This document shows, piece after piece, positions 1-9,087 of a DNA stretch of 64,000 nt. The translations under genes were made by a program, and so were the position numbers. Under the pieces are notes generated by a model. It searched no databases. It was not told the origin of the DNA and saw only the letters and a program-made list of their open reading frames with translations. This DNA comes from DASVBE01 sp963770375 (GTDB lineage Bacteria > Actinomycetota > Actinomycetes > Streptosporangiales > Streptosporangiaceae). Each line of letters begins with the position of its first letter. Position 1 is the stretch's first letter. Location of the stretch: positions 186,001 through 250,000 of the forward strand of contig CAVYPM010000027.1 in NCBI GenBank assembly GCA_963770375.1, in the 5' to 3' direction.

Positions 1-2
1 CG

Positions 3-1124
3 GCCACCTACTTCTCCGGCGGCAAGATCCAGTGGATGCTGGAGAACGTCGACGGGCTGCGCGCGGACGCGGAGAACGGCGACGCGATCTTCGGCAACAC
101 CGACTGCTGGCTGATCTGGAACCTGACCGGCGGGGTCCGCGGCGGGCAGCACAGCACCGACCCGACCAACGCCAGCCGCACGATGCTGATGAACCTGGAG
201 ACCCTCGACTGGGACGACGAGCTGCTCGGCTTCTTCGGCATCCCGCGGGCCATGCTGCCGCAGATCCGGCCGTCGTCCGCGCCGGGCGGGTACGGCGAGG
301 TGACCGGGCCGGCCGGGGTGGCCGGGGTGCCGCTCACCGGGGACCTCGGCGACCAGCAGGCGGCCACCGTGGGCCAGGTCTGCTTCGCGCCCGGCGAGGC
401 CAAGAACACGTACGGGACCGGCAACTTCATGCTGCTGAACACCGGGACCGAGCCCGTGCGGAGCAGCAACGGCCTGCTCACGACCGTGTGCTACCAGTTC
501 GGCGACAATTCACCGGTGTACGCGCTCGAGGGGTCGATCGCCGTAACGGGGTCGGCCGTGCAGTGGCTGCGCGACCAGCTGGGCATCATCTCCGGCGCGG
601 CCGAGATCGAGACGCTGGCCCGTCAGGTCGACGGCAACGGCGGCGTGTACTTCGTGCCCGCCTTCTCCGGGCTCTTTGCGCCGTACTGGCGCAGCGACGC
701 CCGCGGCGCGATCGTCGGCCTGTCCCGCTACAACACCAACGCGCACCTGGCCCGGGCCACCCTGGAGGCCATCTGCTACCAGAGCAAGGACGTCAGCGAC
801 GCGATGGAGCAGGACTCCGGGGTCAAGCTGGACGTGCTCAAGGTCGACGGCGGGGTCACCGCTAACGACCTGTGCATGCAGCTCCAGGCGGACATCCTGG
901 GCGTGCCGGTGAGCCGGCCGGTGGTGGCCGAAACAACCGCGCTGGGCGCCGCCTACGCGGCCGGCCTGGCCACCGGTTTCTGGTCGACCACCGATGAGCT
1001 GACGGCCAACTGGAACGAATCGAAACGATGGGCCCCCCGGTGGAATGATCAGCAGCGGGCGGACGGATACGCTGGCTGGAAGAAGGCGGTCGAGCGCACG
1101 CTGAAGTGGGTGGAGGTCGACTAA
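3..1124 (+). CDS. glpK: Glycerol kinase, 5' end outside window
   Basis: The C-terminal 373 residues of a FGGY-family kinase that phosphorylates glycerol to sn-glycerol 3-phosphate in the cytoplasm; the usual length is about 500, so roughly the first quarter lies upstream. The frame is open from base 3 (reads ATYFSGGKIQWML). Recognisable parts are NTDCWLIWNLTGG, the GDQQAA segment, the YGTGNFMLLNTG phosphate-binding loop, and the C-terminal DGGVTANDLCMQLQAD adenosine region. It ends 4 bp before glpD, so the two are one operon: kinase product is the dehydrogenase substrate. Family assignment is secure. Confidence 0.95.
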   Translation, partial: ATYFSGGKIQWMLENVDGLRADAENGDAIFGNTDCWLIWNLTGGVRGGQHSTDPTNASRTMLMNLETLDWDDELLGFFGIPRAMLPQIRPSSAPGGYGEVTGPAGVAGVPLTGDLGDQQAATVGQVCFAPGEAKNTYGTGNFMLLNTGTEPVRSSNGLLTTVCYQFGDNSPVYALEGSIAVTGSAVQWLRDQLGIISGAAEIETLARQVDGNGGVYFVPAFSGLFAPYWRSDARGAIVGLSRYNTNAHLARATLEAICYQSKDVSDAMEQDSGVKLDVLKVDGGVTANDLCMQLQADILGVPVSRPVVAETTALGAAYAAGLATGFWSTTDELTANWNESKRWAPRWNDQQRADGYAGWKKAVERTLKWVEVD

Positions 1125-1128
1125 CCCC

Positions 1129-2835
1129 GTGACGGCAATGTCCCCGGCCAGCCGGGCCGAGGCCATCAGGAAGATGGCGGAGACCGAACTCGACATCCTG
1201 GTCGTCGGCGGCGGCGTGGTAGGCGCGGGCAGCGCGCTCGACGCCGTCACCCGTGGCCTGACCACGGCCATCGTGGAGGCCAGGGACTGGGCCAGCGGCA
1301 CCTCCAGCCGGTCGAGCAAGCTCATCCACGGCGGCCTGCGCTACCTGGAAATGCTCGACTTCGGGCTGGTCCGCGAGGCGCTGACGGAACGCGGGCTGCT
1401 GCTCGACCGGATCGCCCCGCACCTGATCCGGCCGGTGCCGTTCCTGTACCCGCTGACCCACCGGGTCTGGGAGCGCGCCTACGTCGGGGCCGGCGTGCTG
1501 CTGTACGACACGATGGCCTACACCTCGGGCACCGCGCACGGGCTCAAGCGCCACCGGCACCTGACCCGGCGCCGGGCCCTGCACGAGGCGCCGTGCCTGC
1601 GGAAAAGCTCGTTCACCGGCGCGATCCAGTACTGGGACGCTCAGGTCGACGACGCCCGGCACACGATGACCGTGGTCCGCACCGCGGCCGGGTTCGGCGC
1701 GCTGGCGGCCAACCGGGTGCAGGTCACCGGGTTCCTGCGGCAGGGCGAGCGGGTCACCGGCGCGTCCCTGGTCGACGTGGAGACCGGGGAGAACTTCGAG
1801 GTCCGGGCCAAGCAGCTGATCAACGCGACCGGGGTGTGGACCGACGACACCCAGGCGCTGGCCGACACCCGCGGCCAGTTCCACGTGCGCGCCTCCAAGG
1901 GCATCCACCTGGTGGTGCCGCGGGACCGGCTGCAGTCCACCACCGGGATCATCCTGCGCACCGAGAAGAGCGTGCTGTTCGTCATCCCGTGGGGACGGCA
2001 CTGGATCATCGGCACCACCGACACCGACTGGTCCCTGGACAAGTCGCATCCCTCGGCCAGCTCCAGCGACATCGACTACCTGCTCGAGCACGTGAACTCG
2101 GTGCTCACCTCACCGCTGACCCGCGAGGACGTGGAAGGGGTGTACGCCGGGCTGCGGCCGCTGCTCACCGGCGAGTCCGAATCGACGTCCAAGCTGTCCC
2201 GCGAGCACGTGGTGGGGCACCCGGTGCCCGGGCTGGTCGTGGTGGCGGGCGGCAAGTACACGACGTACCGGGTGATGGCCGCGGACGCGGTGGACGAGGC
2301 GGCCCGCAGCATGGACGCGCGGGTGCCCGACTCGTGCACCGACCAGATCCCGCTGACCGGCGCCGAGGGCTACCGCGCGCTGTGGAACCAGCGCCGGGCG
2401 CTGGCGGTCAGCGCCGGGGTGCACGTGGCCCGGGTCGAGCACATGCTGAACCGGTACGGCTCCAACGTGCACGACCTTCTGGCCATGCTGCGCGCGGACC
2501 CGACGCTGGCCGAGCCGCTCCCCGGCGCCGATGACTACCTGCGGGTGGAGGCCCTGTACGCGGTGACCCACGAGGGCGCCCGGCACCTGGAGGACGTGCT
2601 GGCCCGGCGCACCCGGATCTCCATCGAGGCCTGGGACCGCGGCGCCGCCGCGGCCGACCCGGTGGCCAGGGCGATGGCGAAGGAGCTGGACTGGGACGAG
2701 GAGCAGACGGTCAGGGAGATCGAGTACTACCGGACCCGGGTCCAGGCCGAGCGCGACTCGCAGACCAAGCTGGACGACACCACGGCGGACGCGGCCCGCC
2801 TCGGCGCGCCCGACATCGTCTCGCTGCGACCTTGA
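1129..2835 (+). CDS. glpD: Aerobic glycerol-3-phosphate dehydrogenase
   Basis: A 568-residue FAD-dependent enzyme that oxidises glycerol 3-phosphate to dihydroxyacetone phosphate at the membrane, passing electrons to quinone. The N-terminal dinucleotide loop VVGGGVVGAG is at about residues 24-33, followed by the family signature SSRSSKLIHGGLRYLE at about 58-73; a C-terminal DAO-C domain follows. GTG start at 1129 sits 4 bp after the glpK stop. The stop overlaps the TTG start of the next gene. Length and motifs are normal for the family. Confidence 0.95.
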   Translation: MTAMSPASRAEAIRKMAETELDILVVGGGVVGAGSALDAVTRGLTTAIVEARDWASGTSSRSSKLIHGGLRYLEMLDFGLVREALTERGLLLDRIAPHLIRPVPFLYPLTHRVWERAYVGAGVLLYDTMAYTSGTAHGLKRHRHLTRRRALHEAPCLRKSSFTGAIQYWDAQVDDARHTMTVVRTAAGFGALAANRVQVTGFLRQGERVTGASLVDVETGENFEVRAKQLINATGVWTDDTQALADTRGQFHVRASKGIHLVVPRDRLQSTTGIILRTEKSVLFVIPWGRHWIIGTTDTDWSLDKSHPSASSSDIDYLLEHVNSVLTSPLTREDVEGVYAGLRPLLTGESESTSKLSREHVVGHPVPGLVVVAGGKYTTYRVMAADAVDEAARSMDARVPDSCTDQIPLTGAEGYRALWNQRRALAVSAGVHVARVEHMLNRYGSNVHDLLAMLRADPTLAEPLPGADDYLRVEALYAVTHEGARHLEDVLARRTRISIEAWDRGAAAADPVARAMAKELDWDEEQTVREIEYYRTRVQAERDSQTKLDDTTADAARLGAPDIVSLRP

Positions 2836-3854
2836 CCACCGGGCCCGTGACCGGCGGGCCGGCCCTGGCCGGCGCCATGCCCATGACCACGCTGGGGCCC
2901 GGCGGCCCGGCCGTGTCCCGGATCGGGCTGGGCCTGGCCGCGCTCGGCCGCCCGGCCTACATCACCTCGGGCCGGGCGGAGGACCTGCCCGACCGCAGCG
3001 TGGACGCGCTGCGGAAAAGGTCCTTCGCGGTGCTGGACGCCGCGTACGCCGCGGGGGTGCGGTACTTCGACGCGGCCCGGTCCTACGGCCGGGCCGAGGA
3101 GTTCCTGGGCGGGTGGCTGGACGCCCGCGGCCACCCGGACGCGGTCTGCGGGTCGAAGTGGGGCTACCGGTACACCGGGGACTGGCGGCTGGACGCGGCG
3201 AAGCACGAGGTCAAAGAGCACTCGCTGGCCATGTTCACCGCGCAGCTGGCCGAGACCAGGGCGCTGCTCGGCCCGCGGCTCGCGCTCTACCAGGTGCACT
3301 CGCTGACCGAGGACTCGCCGCTGCTCGGCGACGCCGCGCTGCTGGACGCGCTGGGTGCGCTGCGCGACACGGGCGTGCGGGTCGGCCTGTCCACCAGCGG
3401 CCCGGCCCAGGCGGTGACACTGCGCCGGGCGCTGGACGCGCAGGCCGGCGGCCGGCCGGTGTTCAGTGCCGCCCAGGTGACCTGGAACCTGCTGGAGACC
3501 TCGGTCGCGGCGGCCGCCGCGGAGGCGGCCGGGGCGGGCTGGGCGATCCTGGTCAAGGAAGGCATGGCCAACGGGCGGCTGGCCCCCGGCACCGGGCCCG
3601 GCGGGCCGCCCGCGGCGCTGGCCCGGGCCGCGGCGCAGGCCGGCACCAGCACCGACGCGCTGGCCATCGCCGCCGCGCTGGCCCAGCCGTGGGCCACGGT
3701 CGTGCTGTCCGGCGTGGTCACCCCGGCCCAGCTGGCGGGCAACCTGGCCGCGCTGGCCGTGCCCGGCGAGGTGGTGGCCCGCGTGACGGAGCTGGGCCTG
3801 GCGGAACCGCCGCCGGACTACTGGGCCACGCGGTCCGCACGGGCCTGGGCCTAA
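2832..3854 (+). CDS. Aldo/keto reductase
   Basis: A 340-residue aldo/keto reductase TIM barrel, NAD(P)H-dependent. Visible family features are the catalytic-strand segment GVRYFDAARSYGRAEEFLG (Asp and Tyr), a Lys in the SKWGYRY segment, the QVHSLTED strand, and GLSTSGPAQ. The TTG start at 2832 overlaps the glpD stop by 4 bp, implying translational coupling; an internal GTG at 2847 or ATG at 2878 or 2881 could be the real start. Operon position suggests a role in triose or glycerol-derived aldehyde metabolism, which is inference; the substrate cannot be read from sequence. Confidence 0.85.
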   Translation: MTTGPVTGGPALAGAMPMTTLGPGGPAVSRIGLGLAALGRPAYITSGRAEDLPDRSVDALRKRSFAVLDAAYAAGVRYFDAARSYGRAEEFLGGWLDARGHPDAVCGSKWGYRYTGDWRLDAAKHEVKEHSLAMFTAQLAETRALLGPRLALYQVHSLTEDSPLLGDAALLDALGALRDTGVRVGLSTSGPAQAVTLRRALDAQAGGRPVFSAAQVTWNLLETSVAAAAAEAAGAGWAILVKEGMANGRLAPGTGPGGPPAALARAAAQAGTSTDALAIAAALAQPWATVVLSGVVTPAQLAGNLAALAVPGEVVARVTELGLAEPPPDYWATRSARAWA

Positions 3855-3878
3855 TCCGCAGACAGCCCAGCGGCGGGC

Positions 3879-5229
3879 CTAGCGCGCGGCCAGCGCGGCG
3901 GCGACCTGGCCGGCCAGGGCGCGGGCCAGCGGCGGCGGCACGGCGTTGCCGACCAGCCGGAACGCGTCCGGCAGCGGCACGCCCGGCGGGCGGAGGACGA
4001 ACGTGTCGGGGAAGCCCTGCAGCCGGGCCGCTTCGCGGAGCGAGAACGGCCGGTCCTCCAGCGGGTGCAGGAAGTACCGCGGGTTGCCGAAGCCGGTCAG
4101 CACCGTCGGCGCCGGGGCGTCCCAGGCCGGGCGGCGGAACTGCCCGGAGCAGAACAGCCCGCCGCGCAGGTCGTAACCGCCGGTCAGCGCCTTGGCGAAG
4201 CCCCGCTGGCACAGGCCGTCCAGCACCGGGCCCAGGTCGCGCTGGCCGGTGAGCTCCTCGATGACCGGGACCGGCAGGGGGTTGCCGTTCGGGATCGTGC
4301 CGTACTTCCGGTGCCGCCGGTTCCGGGCGATGGCCTCCAGGATGTCCCGCTCGGCCGCGGTGACCGGCCCGAACGCCTGCGGGATGTCCCAGGTCCTGAC
4401 CGATTCCGGGCCGTGCCGGACGTTGCACAGCTTCTGGCCCGGGCCGATCGCCTTGATGATCGCCTCGTACCGGGCCGGCCAGCCGGTGAGCACCTCGTGG
4501 CCGGGCACGGGCACGTCCAGCGAGCGCAGGTCGCCGATGGCCGCGCTGACCGCCGCCGGCTCGGCCAGCCCGGCCCCGCCGTCCGGCCCCGCTCCGCCGT
4601 CCGGCCGGCCCGCCGTCCGGGCCGAGCAGGCCGTGCAGCGCGGACGGCATCGACCGGGGCCGGCCGGTCTCCCCGTTGCGGACCCGGACCGCGCAGGACG
4701 GCTGCGGCCAGCCAGCCGGCGCCATCCCGGCGGCGGTCCCGACGAAGAAGATCCGCCGCCGGTGCTGCGGCACCCCGTAGCCGATCGCGTCGATCAGCGC
4801 CACCGCGACCTGGTAGCCGAGCCGGCCGAAGTCGCCGGAGATCTGCTCCAGGTACCGGCCGCCGAAGTTCTGCGCCAGGCCCTCCACGTTCTCCGCCACG
4901 AAGCAGGCCGGCCGCAGTTCGCGGACCGCGCCGAGCATGGCGCGGTACAGGCCGTTGCGCGGGTCGTCGGCCCGCTTCGGGCCCGCCTTGGAGAAGCCCT
5001 GGCAGGGGAAGCCGCCGAGCACCACGTCGACCGGCCCGAGCTCGCGCCGCCAGGCGGCGAAGTCGGTCCCGGTGACGTCGCCGAGCACGGCCGGCGCGCC
5101 GAAGTTGGCCGCGTGCACCGCGGCCGCCGCCGGGTCCAGGTCGATCGCCCGCACGACCGCGAAGCCGGCCCCGGCGAACCCCAGGTCCATGCCGCCGCAG
5201 CCGCAGAACAGGCTCACCGCGCGGAACAT
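3879..5229 (-). pseudogene. DNA cytosine-C5 methyltransferase, frameshifted
   Basis: Two reading frames together make one m5C methyltransferase of about 450 residues. The first frame (5229 down to about 4600) carries motif I SLFCGCGGMDLGF, catalytic motif IV GGFPCQGFSKAG, motif VI AENVEGL and motif VIII PQHRRRIFFVG. The second frame (about 4610 down to 3879) carries the target-recognition region, then SLREAARLQGFPDTF (motif IX) and VGNAVPP (motif X). The break lies in a GPDGG-coding repeat at 4576-4620, where an 18-bp repeat spacing becomes 16 bp; two more bases would restore the frame. No restriction endonuclease lies next to it, so it may be solitary. Real mutation, phase switch and sequencing error are all possible. 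Confidence 0.85.
4576..4620. repeat. GPDGG-coding short tandem repeat at the methyltransferase frameshift
   Basis: The 11-mer CCGCCGTCCGG occurs at 4576-4586, 4594-4604 and 4610-4620. The first spacing is 18 bp (in frame), the second 16 bp (out of frame). Read on the minus strand the repeat encodes GPDGG units of a linker between the catalytic half and the target-recognition half of the methyltransferase. Loss of two bases from the third unit exactly accounts for the frame change. Confidence 0.75.
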
Positions 5230-5352
5230 GCGCCTCCCTGGTCCGGCTGGCCCGGCCGGCTGGCCCGGGTCTGGCTGGCCGTCACCGGCAGACTAGCGCC
5301 CGGTCATCTGCTGCTCCGCTGGCGTTGGCCGGCCGCGCCGTAGAGTGACCGT

Positions 5353-5688
5353 GTGCTGCACCCAGACGAGGCGGCCCCCTCCGCCGGATCAGACCCTGAC
5401 CTGGCGGCTGACCCGGTCGCGGACCTCACGTCGCGCCACGACCGGGGCGAGCCGTTCCGGGTCGCCGAGCTGATCCTCGATCAGGATTGCGCCGGGCGGT
5501 TCGTGCAGTTCCGCGCGAACCCGCCGCGGTTCACCCCGAAGATCTTCGACGGCGACTGGGCGCTGGGCAACGTGCACCCCGCGCCCGGCCCGATCCGGAT
5601 CGTCCGGGTCATCACCGGCCTGGACGGGGTCAGCCGGGCGATCGGCCGCCAGGGCACGCAGATCTACGCGAGTCCCTGGATCGGCTAG
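5353..5688 (+). CDS. Hypothetical protein, 111 residues
   Basis: I do not recognise a family. The protein is soluble, with an acidic N-terminal 30 residues and a more conserved-looking second half containing DQDCAGRFVQFRANPP, KIFDGDWALGNVHP and a RIVRVITGLDGVS strand. GTG start at 5353 lies about 6 bases after a TAGAGT hexamer at 5342-5347, a spacing typical of leaderless actinobacterial transcripts. It is divergent from the methyltransferase; its TAG stop shares the CTAG palindrome (5685-5688) with the stop of the convergent next gene. Confidence 0.6.
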   Translation: MLHPDEAAPSAGSDPDLAADPVADLTSRHDRGEPFRVAELILDQDCAGRFVQFRANPPRFTPKIFDGDWALGNVHPAPGPIRIVRVITGLDGVSRAIGRQGTQIYASPWIG

Positions 5689-6503
5689 TCGGTGAACGCC
5701 TGGCTGACGAGCTGCCGGCCGGCCTGGACCAGTTCCCAGAACGGGTAGGGCCCGGCACCGGTCCGCAGCTGCTGAGCCGCGCCGGCCAGGGCCCCGTAGC
5801 AGAGCCAGGTGAACGACCCGCCCACGGAGATGCGGCTGACGCCGAGCGCGGCCAGCCCGGGCACGTCCGGGCCGCGCGGGCTGAGGATGATGTTGACCGG
5901 CCGGTCCGTCGCGCCGACCACCGCCTTGATGTCGTCCGCGCTGGTCAGCCCGGGCACCATGACCACGTCGGCGCCGGCTTCGGCGTAGCGCCGCAGCCGG
6001 GCGACGGTGTCCTGGCGGTCGGGACGGCCGCGGATGAAGTTCTCCGCCCGGGCGGTCAGCACGAGCTGGCCGCGGGCCGCCTCGACGGCCGCGGCGATCC
6101 GCTCGGTGGCCAGGCCGATGTCGTAGACCGTGTTGGGGGTCTCCGGGTCGTTGTCCTCGATCGAGCAGCCGGCCAGGCCCGCGGCCACCGCCCCGGTCAC
6201 GGTCTCGGTGACCGCGGCGGGATCGCGGCCGAACCCGTTCTCCAGGTCCGCGGACACCGGCACGTCCACGGCGGACACCATCGCGGCCGCGTGCGCGAGC
6301 GCTTCCGCCCTGCTCACGCCCATGTCGTTGCGGCCGAGCGTGGCGGCGAACCCGCTGCTCGTGGTGGCCAGGGCGGCGAAGCCGAGGCTGGCCATGGCGC
6401 GGGCCGAGCCGAGGTCCCACGGGTTGGGCATGATCAGCGGGTCACCGGGCCGGTGCAGTTCACGGAACCTGGCGGTCTTCGGCGGGGTCGTCATGCCGAT
6501 CAC
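5685..6503 (-). CDS. Isocitrate lyase/PEP mutase family enzyme
   Basis: A 272-residue TIM-barrel protein of the ICL/PEPM superfamily (oxaloacetase or 2-methylisocitrate-lyase-like), acting on a C-C or P-C bond of a 2-oxo or hydroxy acid. Features: LIMPNPWDLGSARAMASLGF near the N terminus, SADLENGFGRDP carrying the metal-binding Asp/Glu, AAGLAGCSIEDND, and LTARAENFIRG. The classical KKCGH catalytic motif of isocitrate lyase is absent, as in the short COG2513-type members. GTG at 6503 is the long start; ATG at 6494 is an equally good choice. The substrate is unknown. Confidence 0.8.
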   Translation of the reverse strand: MIGMTTPPKTARFRELHRPGDPLIMPNPWDLGSARAMASLGFAALATTSSGFAATLGRNDMGVSRAEALAHAAAMVSAVDVPVSADLENGFGRDPAAVTETVTGAVAAGLAGCSIEDNDPETPNTVYDIGLATERIAAAVEAARGQLVLTARAENFIRGRPDRQDTVARLRRYAEAGADVVMVPGLTSADDIKAVVGATDRPVNIILSPRGPDVPGLAALGVSRISVGGSFTWLCYGALAGAAQQLRTGAGPYPFWELVQAGRQLVSQAFTD

Positions 6504-6837
6504 GCTACCGTCCGGCCCGCGGCCGGCCCTGGGCCAGGCCCGCCCTGCGGACGTGGGCCAGTCCGCGGCGGATTCCCGCTCAGCGCGGCCCGGTTCCGAT
6601 GGGAACTAACTGGCCCGATAATGCCAAATTTCCCGATATACGGTTCCGGGGGCGCGGGCCGCCGTTAAAAGCCCCGGTCAATATCCGGTCAATTCTATTT
6701 CCGGCGCTGAACCCCCGGCCTGACCCGGCCGTGCCTGTGGTCGGCGGACCCGGCGCCCGGGCCCGCCGCGGCGCCCCGGGGGGCAGCCGGGAGCGCTCCG
6801 CAACTGACGCTTCTGTCCTGGGGAAAGGAGCTTTCAC

Positions 6838-8010
6838 ATGCGGGTTAATCAGATGATCAGTCGGGTGGTGGCCGCCGCCGCCGGGGCAGGCCTGATCGCG
6901 GGCCTGGCCACCACAGCACTAGCCACCACAGCACTGGCCACCACGGGCCTGGCCACCACGGCATCCGCCGGTATCCGGCCGGCCGCGGGTTCCTCGTTCC
7001 TGGCCCGGTTCCATCACCGGACCACGGTGGCGTCGACAGTGCCAGGAAACGGGGACGTCAATCCTTACGGTGTCGCGGTTGTCCGGCAGAGCCGGGGCCG
7101 CCTGCACGCGGGCAGCGTGCTGGTGAGCAACTTCAACAACAAGAAGAATCTGCAGGGCACCGGACGGACAATCGTGCAGGTCTCGCCCGGCGGAATGGTC
7201 CAGGTCTTCGCCCGGATTACCCCGCGGATGCTGCCCCGCGCCTGCGGCGGCGTCGGCCTGACCACGGCGCTGGCCGTGGTGCGGAACTGGGTGGTCGTCG
7301 GTGACCTGCCGTCCGCGGACGGGATGGCCGCGACCGCCAAGGCGGGGTGCCTGATCGTGCTGAACGCGAACGGCCAGGTGAGCGAGACGTTCAGCGGTCA
7401 CGGGATCAACGGGCCGTGGGACATGACCGCGGCCCGCAGCCACGGCCAGTCCTGGCTGTTCGTCACCAGCGTGCTCAACGGCACGGTGGCGGCCGGCGGC
7501 AAGACGGTGCACCGGGGCACGGTGCTGCGGCTGCACCTCGGGTTCCGCCGGGGCGGGCCGCCCGCGCTGCTGAGCGTCACCACGGTTGGCTCGGGCTTTT
7601 CCGAGCGGACCGACCCGGCCGCGTTCGTGGTCGCGCCGACCGGTCTCGGGCTTGGCCACGGCGGCGGGCTGTACGTGGCGGACACCGGGACGTCGTCGGT
7701 CCGGCGGATCCCGGCCGCGCTGACCAGGGCCACCAGCGCGGGCACCGGCACCCTGGTGTCCTCGGGCGGCGCACTCAACGGGCCGCTCGGGCTGGCCATC
7801 GCGCCCAACGGCAACATCCTGACGGTCAACGGCGGTGACGGCCGGATCATCGAGATCACCCCGGCCGGGCACCAGATCTTCCACCGGTTCCTCGACCGGT
7901 CGGGGTCGCCGCCAGGAAGCGGGGCCCTGTTCGGCCTGGCGGTCGCTCCGCATGGCCGCGGCCTGTACTTCGTCGACGACGCGGTCAACACGCTGCGCCT
8001 GCTGCACTGA
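6838..8010 (+). CDS. Secreted NHL/beta-propeller-like protein
   Basis: A 390-residue exported protein. The N terminus has Arg followed by a hydrophobic AAAAGAGLIAGLA segment and an Ala-x-Ala-like cleavage zone near residue 45. The body has repeated blade-like strands with NPYGVAVV, PTGLGLGHGGGLYVADTG, NGPLGLAIAPNGNILTVNGGDGRIIEITPAG and FGLAVAPHGRGLYFVDD, typical of NHL/SMP-30-type propellers. A good ribosome site (GGAAAGGAG) precedes the ATG at 6838. The role is unknown; extracellular binding or structural use is inference. The signal region contains a 15-bp tandem repeat described separately. Confidence 0.7.
   Translation: MRVNQMISRVVAAAAGAGLIAGLATTALATTALATTGLATTASAGIRPAAGSSFLARFHHRTTVASTVPGNGDVNPYGVAVVRQSRGRLHAGSVLVSNFNNKKNLQGTGRTIVQVSPGGMVQVFARITPRMLPRACGGVGLTTALAVVRNWVVVGDLPSADGMAATAKAGCLIVLNANGQVSETFSGHGINGPWDMTAARSHGQSWLFVTSVLNGTVAAGGKTVHRGTVLRLHLGFRRGGPPALLSVTTVGSGFSERTDPAAFVVAPTGLGLGHGGGLYVADTGTSSVRRIPAALTRATSAGTGTLVSSGGALNGPLGLAIAPNGNILTVNGGDGRIIEITPAGHQIFHRFLDRSGSPPGSGALFGLAVAPHGRGLYFVDDAVNTLRLLH
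6904..6963 (+). repeat. Four 15-bp tandem repeats inside the signal peptide
   Basis: Four consecutive 15-bp units of the form CTGGCCACCACAGCA, in frame with the ATG at 6838, encode LATTA, LATTA, LATTG and LATTA. They lengthen the region between the hydrophobic core and the likely signal peptidase site. Copy number changes would keep the frame, so the locus could vary in length between strains. Confidence 0.85.
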
Positions 8011-8090
8011 TCACGGTTCGCGCGGCTAGCCGATAACGGTTCGCTCGGCTAGCCCGGTGTGCCCGGCCAGCGCCGCTACCTCCGTATTCC

Positions 8091-8120
8091 TTGACAGTCA
8101 TATACCTGTAGAGGCATATT
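8091..8120 (+). promoter_or_regulatory. Promoter with ArsR-type operator
   Basis: A TTGACA -35 hexamer (8091-8096) and a CATATT -10 (8115-8120, 18-bp spacer) precede the GTG at 8127 by only 6 bases, so the transcript is probably leaderless. The spacer and -10 are covered by the 20-bp imperfect palindrome at 8100-8119 (arms ATATaCCT and AGGcATAT), a plausible site where the ArsR product blocks its own promoter. Confidence 0.65.
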
Positions 8121-8126
8121 ACCTGG

Positions 8127-8492
8127 GTGACGGAAGTATTTGCGGTGCTGGCCGAGCCACGCCGGCGGCAGATCCTGGATCTGGTCCTGGACCGGGAGCA
8201 GTCCGTGGGCGAACTGGTCGCCGCGCTGGGCGTCAGCCAGCCGTCGGTGTCCAAGCACCTGAAGGTGCTGCGGGCGGCCGGGCTGGTCGAGGTCCGGGTC
8301 GACGAGCAGCGGCGGCTGTACCGGCTGACCCCGGCGCCGCTGCGCGAGCTGGACGCCTGGCTGGCGCGCTACCGGCTGGCCTGGGGCGGCAGCCTGGACG
8401 ACCTGGGCCGGCACCTGGACAAGATGGCTGCGCACGAGGCAGCCGCCGACGAGACGGCCGCGGGTGACCCAACCACGGGCGAGACGGGATGA
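8127..8492 (+). CDS. ArsR-family transcriptional regulator
   Basis: A 121-residue winged-helix repressor. The helix-turn-helix is at about residues 25-55 (SVGELVAALGVSQPSVSKHLKVLRAAGLV) followed by the beta wing VRVDEQRRLYRLT. There is no CxC metal site in the recognition helix, so it is unlikely to be a classical arsenic sensor; this subtype usually pairs with a START/AHSA1-domain gene, exactly as here (stop overlaps the next ATG, 4 bp). Likely autoregulated through the palindrome at 8100-8119. Confidence 0.9.
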   Translation: MTEVFAVLAEPRRRQILDLVLDREQSVGELVAALGVSQPSVSKHLKVLRAAGLVEVRVDEQRRLYRLTPAPLRELDAWLARYRLAWGGSLDDLGRHLDKMAAHEAAADETAAGDPTTGETG

Positions 8493-9052
8493 GGCTGATG
8501 AGCAGCGATGCGCCGGCAGACGGCCGGCTGGAGCAGGCGGACGGGCAGTGGCAGCTGCGGTTCACCCGGGCGTACGCGCACCCGCGGGACCGGGTGTGGC
8601 GCGCGGTGACCGAGGCCGAGCACCTGGCGGCCTGGTTCCCGCAGCGGATCACCGGGGAGTGGGCGCCGGGCGCGGAACTGGTGTTCGCCGATCCGCAGGG
8701 CCGCGGGCCGGAGTTCACCGGCGAGGTACTCCGGTGCGAGCCGCCGGAGCTGCTGGAGTTCCGGTGGGGCACCGACGTGCTGCGGTTCGAGCTGGCCGAG
8801 ACCGGCGGCGGCTGCACGCTGACGCTGCTGGACATCCTGACCGAGCGGGGCACCGCGGCGCGGACCGCGGCCGGCTGGCACGAGTGCCTGGACCGGCTGG
8901 CCTGTGCGCTGGCCGGGCAGCCGGTGCCGTTCGCGGCGGGCGAGCGGTGGGCGGAGGTGCACCCGGGTTACGTCGCGGCGTTCGGCCCCGAGGGGTCGGC
9001 CATCGGGCCGCCGCCGGGGTACGAGCCGGCCGCGCGCCGAGCACGTCCATAA
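8489..9052 (+). CDS. SRPBCC (AHSA1-like) domain protein
   Basis: A 187-residue START-like fold protein of the activator-of-Hsp90 ATPase homologue 1 type, with a hydrophobic ligand cavity. Signature segments are FTRAYAHPRDRVWRAVTEAEHLAAWF at the N terminus, FTGEVLRCEPPELLEFRWG in the middle and a C-terminal GWHECLDRLACAL helix. It overlaps the ArsR stop by 4 bp and is co-transcribed with it. The ligand is unknown. A Pro-rich tail of about 20 residues follows the domain. Confidence 0.85.
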   Translation: MRLMSSDAPADGRLEQADGQWQLRFTRAYAHPRDRVWRAVTEAEHLAAWFPQRITGEWAPGAELVFADPQGRGPEFTGEVLRCEPPELLEFRWGTDVLRFELAETGGGCTLTLLDILTERGTAARTAAGWHECLDRLACALAGQPVPFAAGERWAEVHPGYVAAFGPEGSAIGPPPGYEPAARRARP

Positions 9053-9087
9053 TTGATCCGCCGCACCCGCTTGGCCGACCCCGGAGG

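Noticed and set aside
862..2091. Long minus-strand open frame across glpK/glpD
   Set aside because: It is antisense to two clear enzymes; the translation is low-complexity Arg/Pro/Gly-rich, as high-GC shadows are.
8014..8054. 23-bp direct repeat after the propeller gene as a regulatory site
   Set aside because: It lies just after a stop codon and resembles the stop-region duplication at 9824-9856; no function can be argued from sequence.
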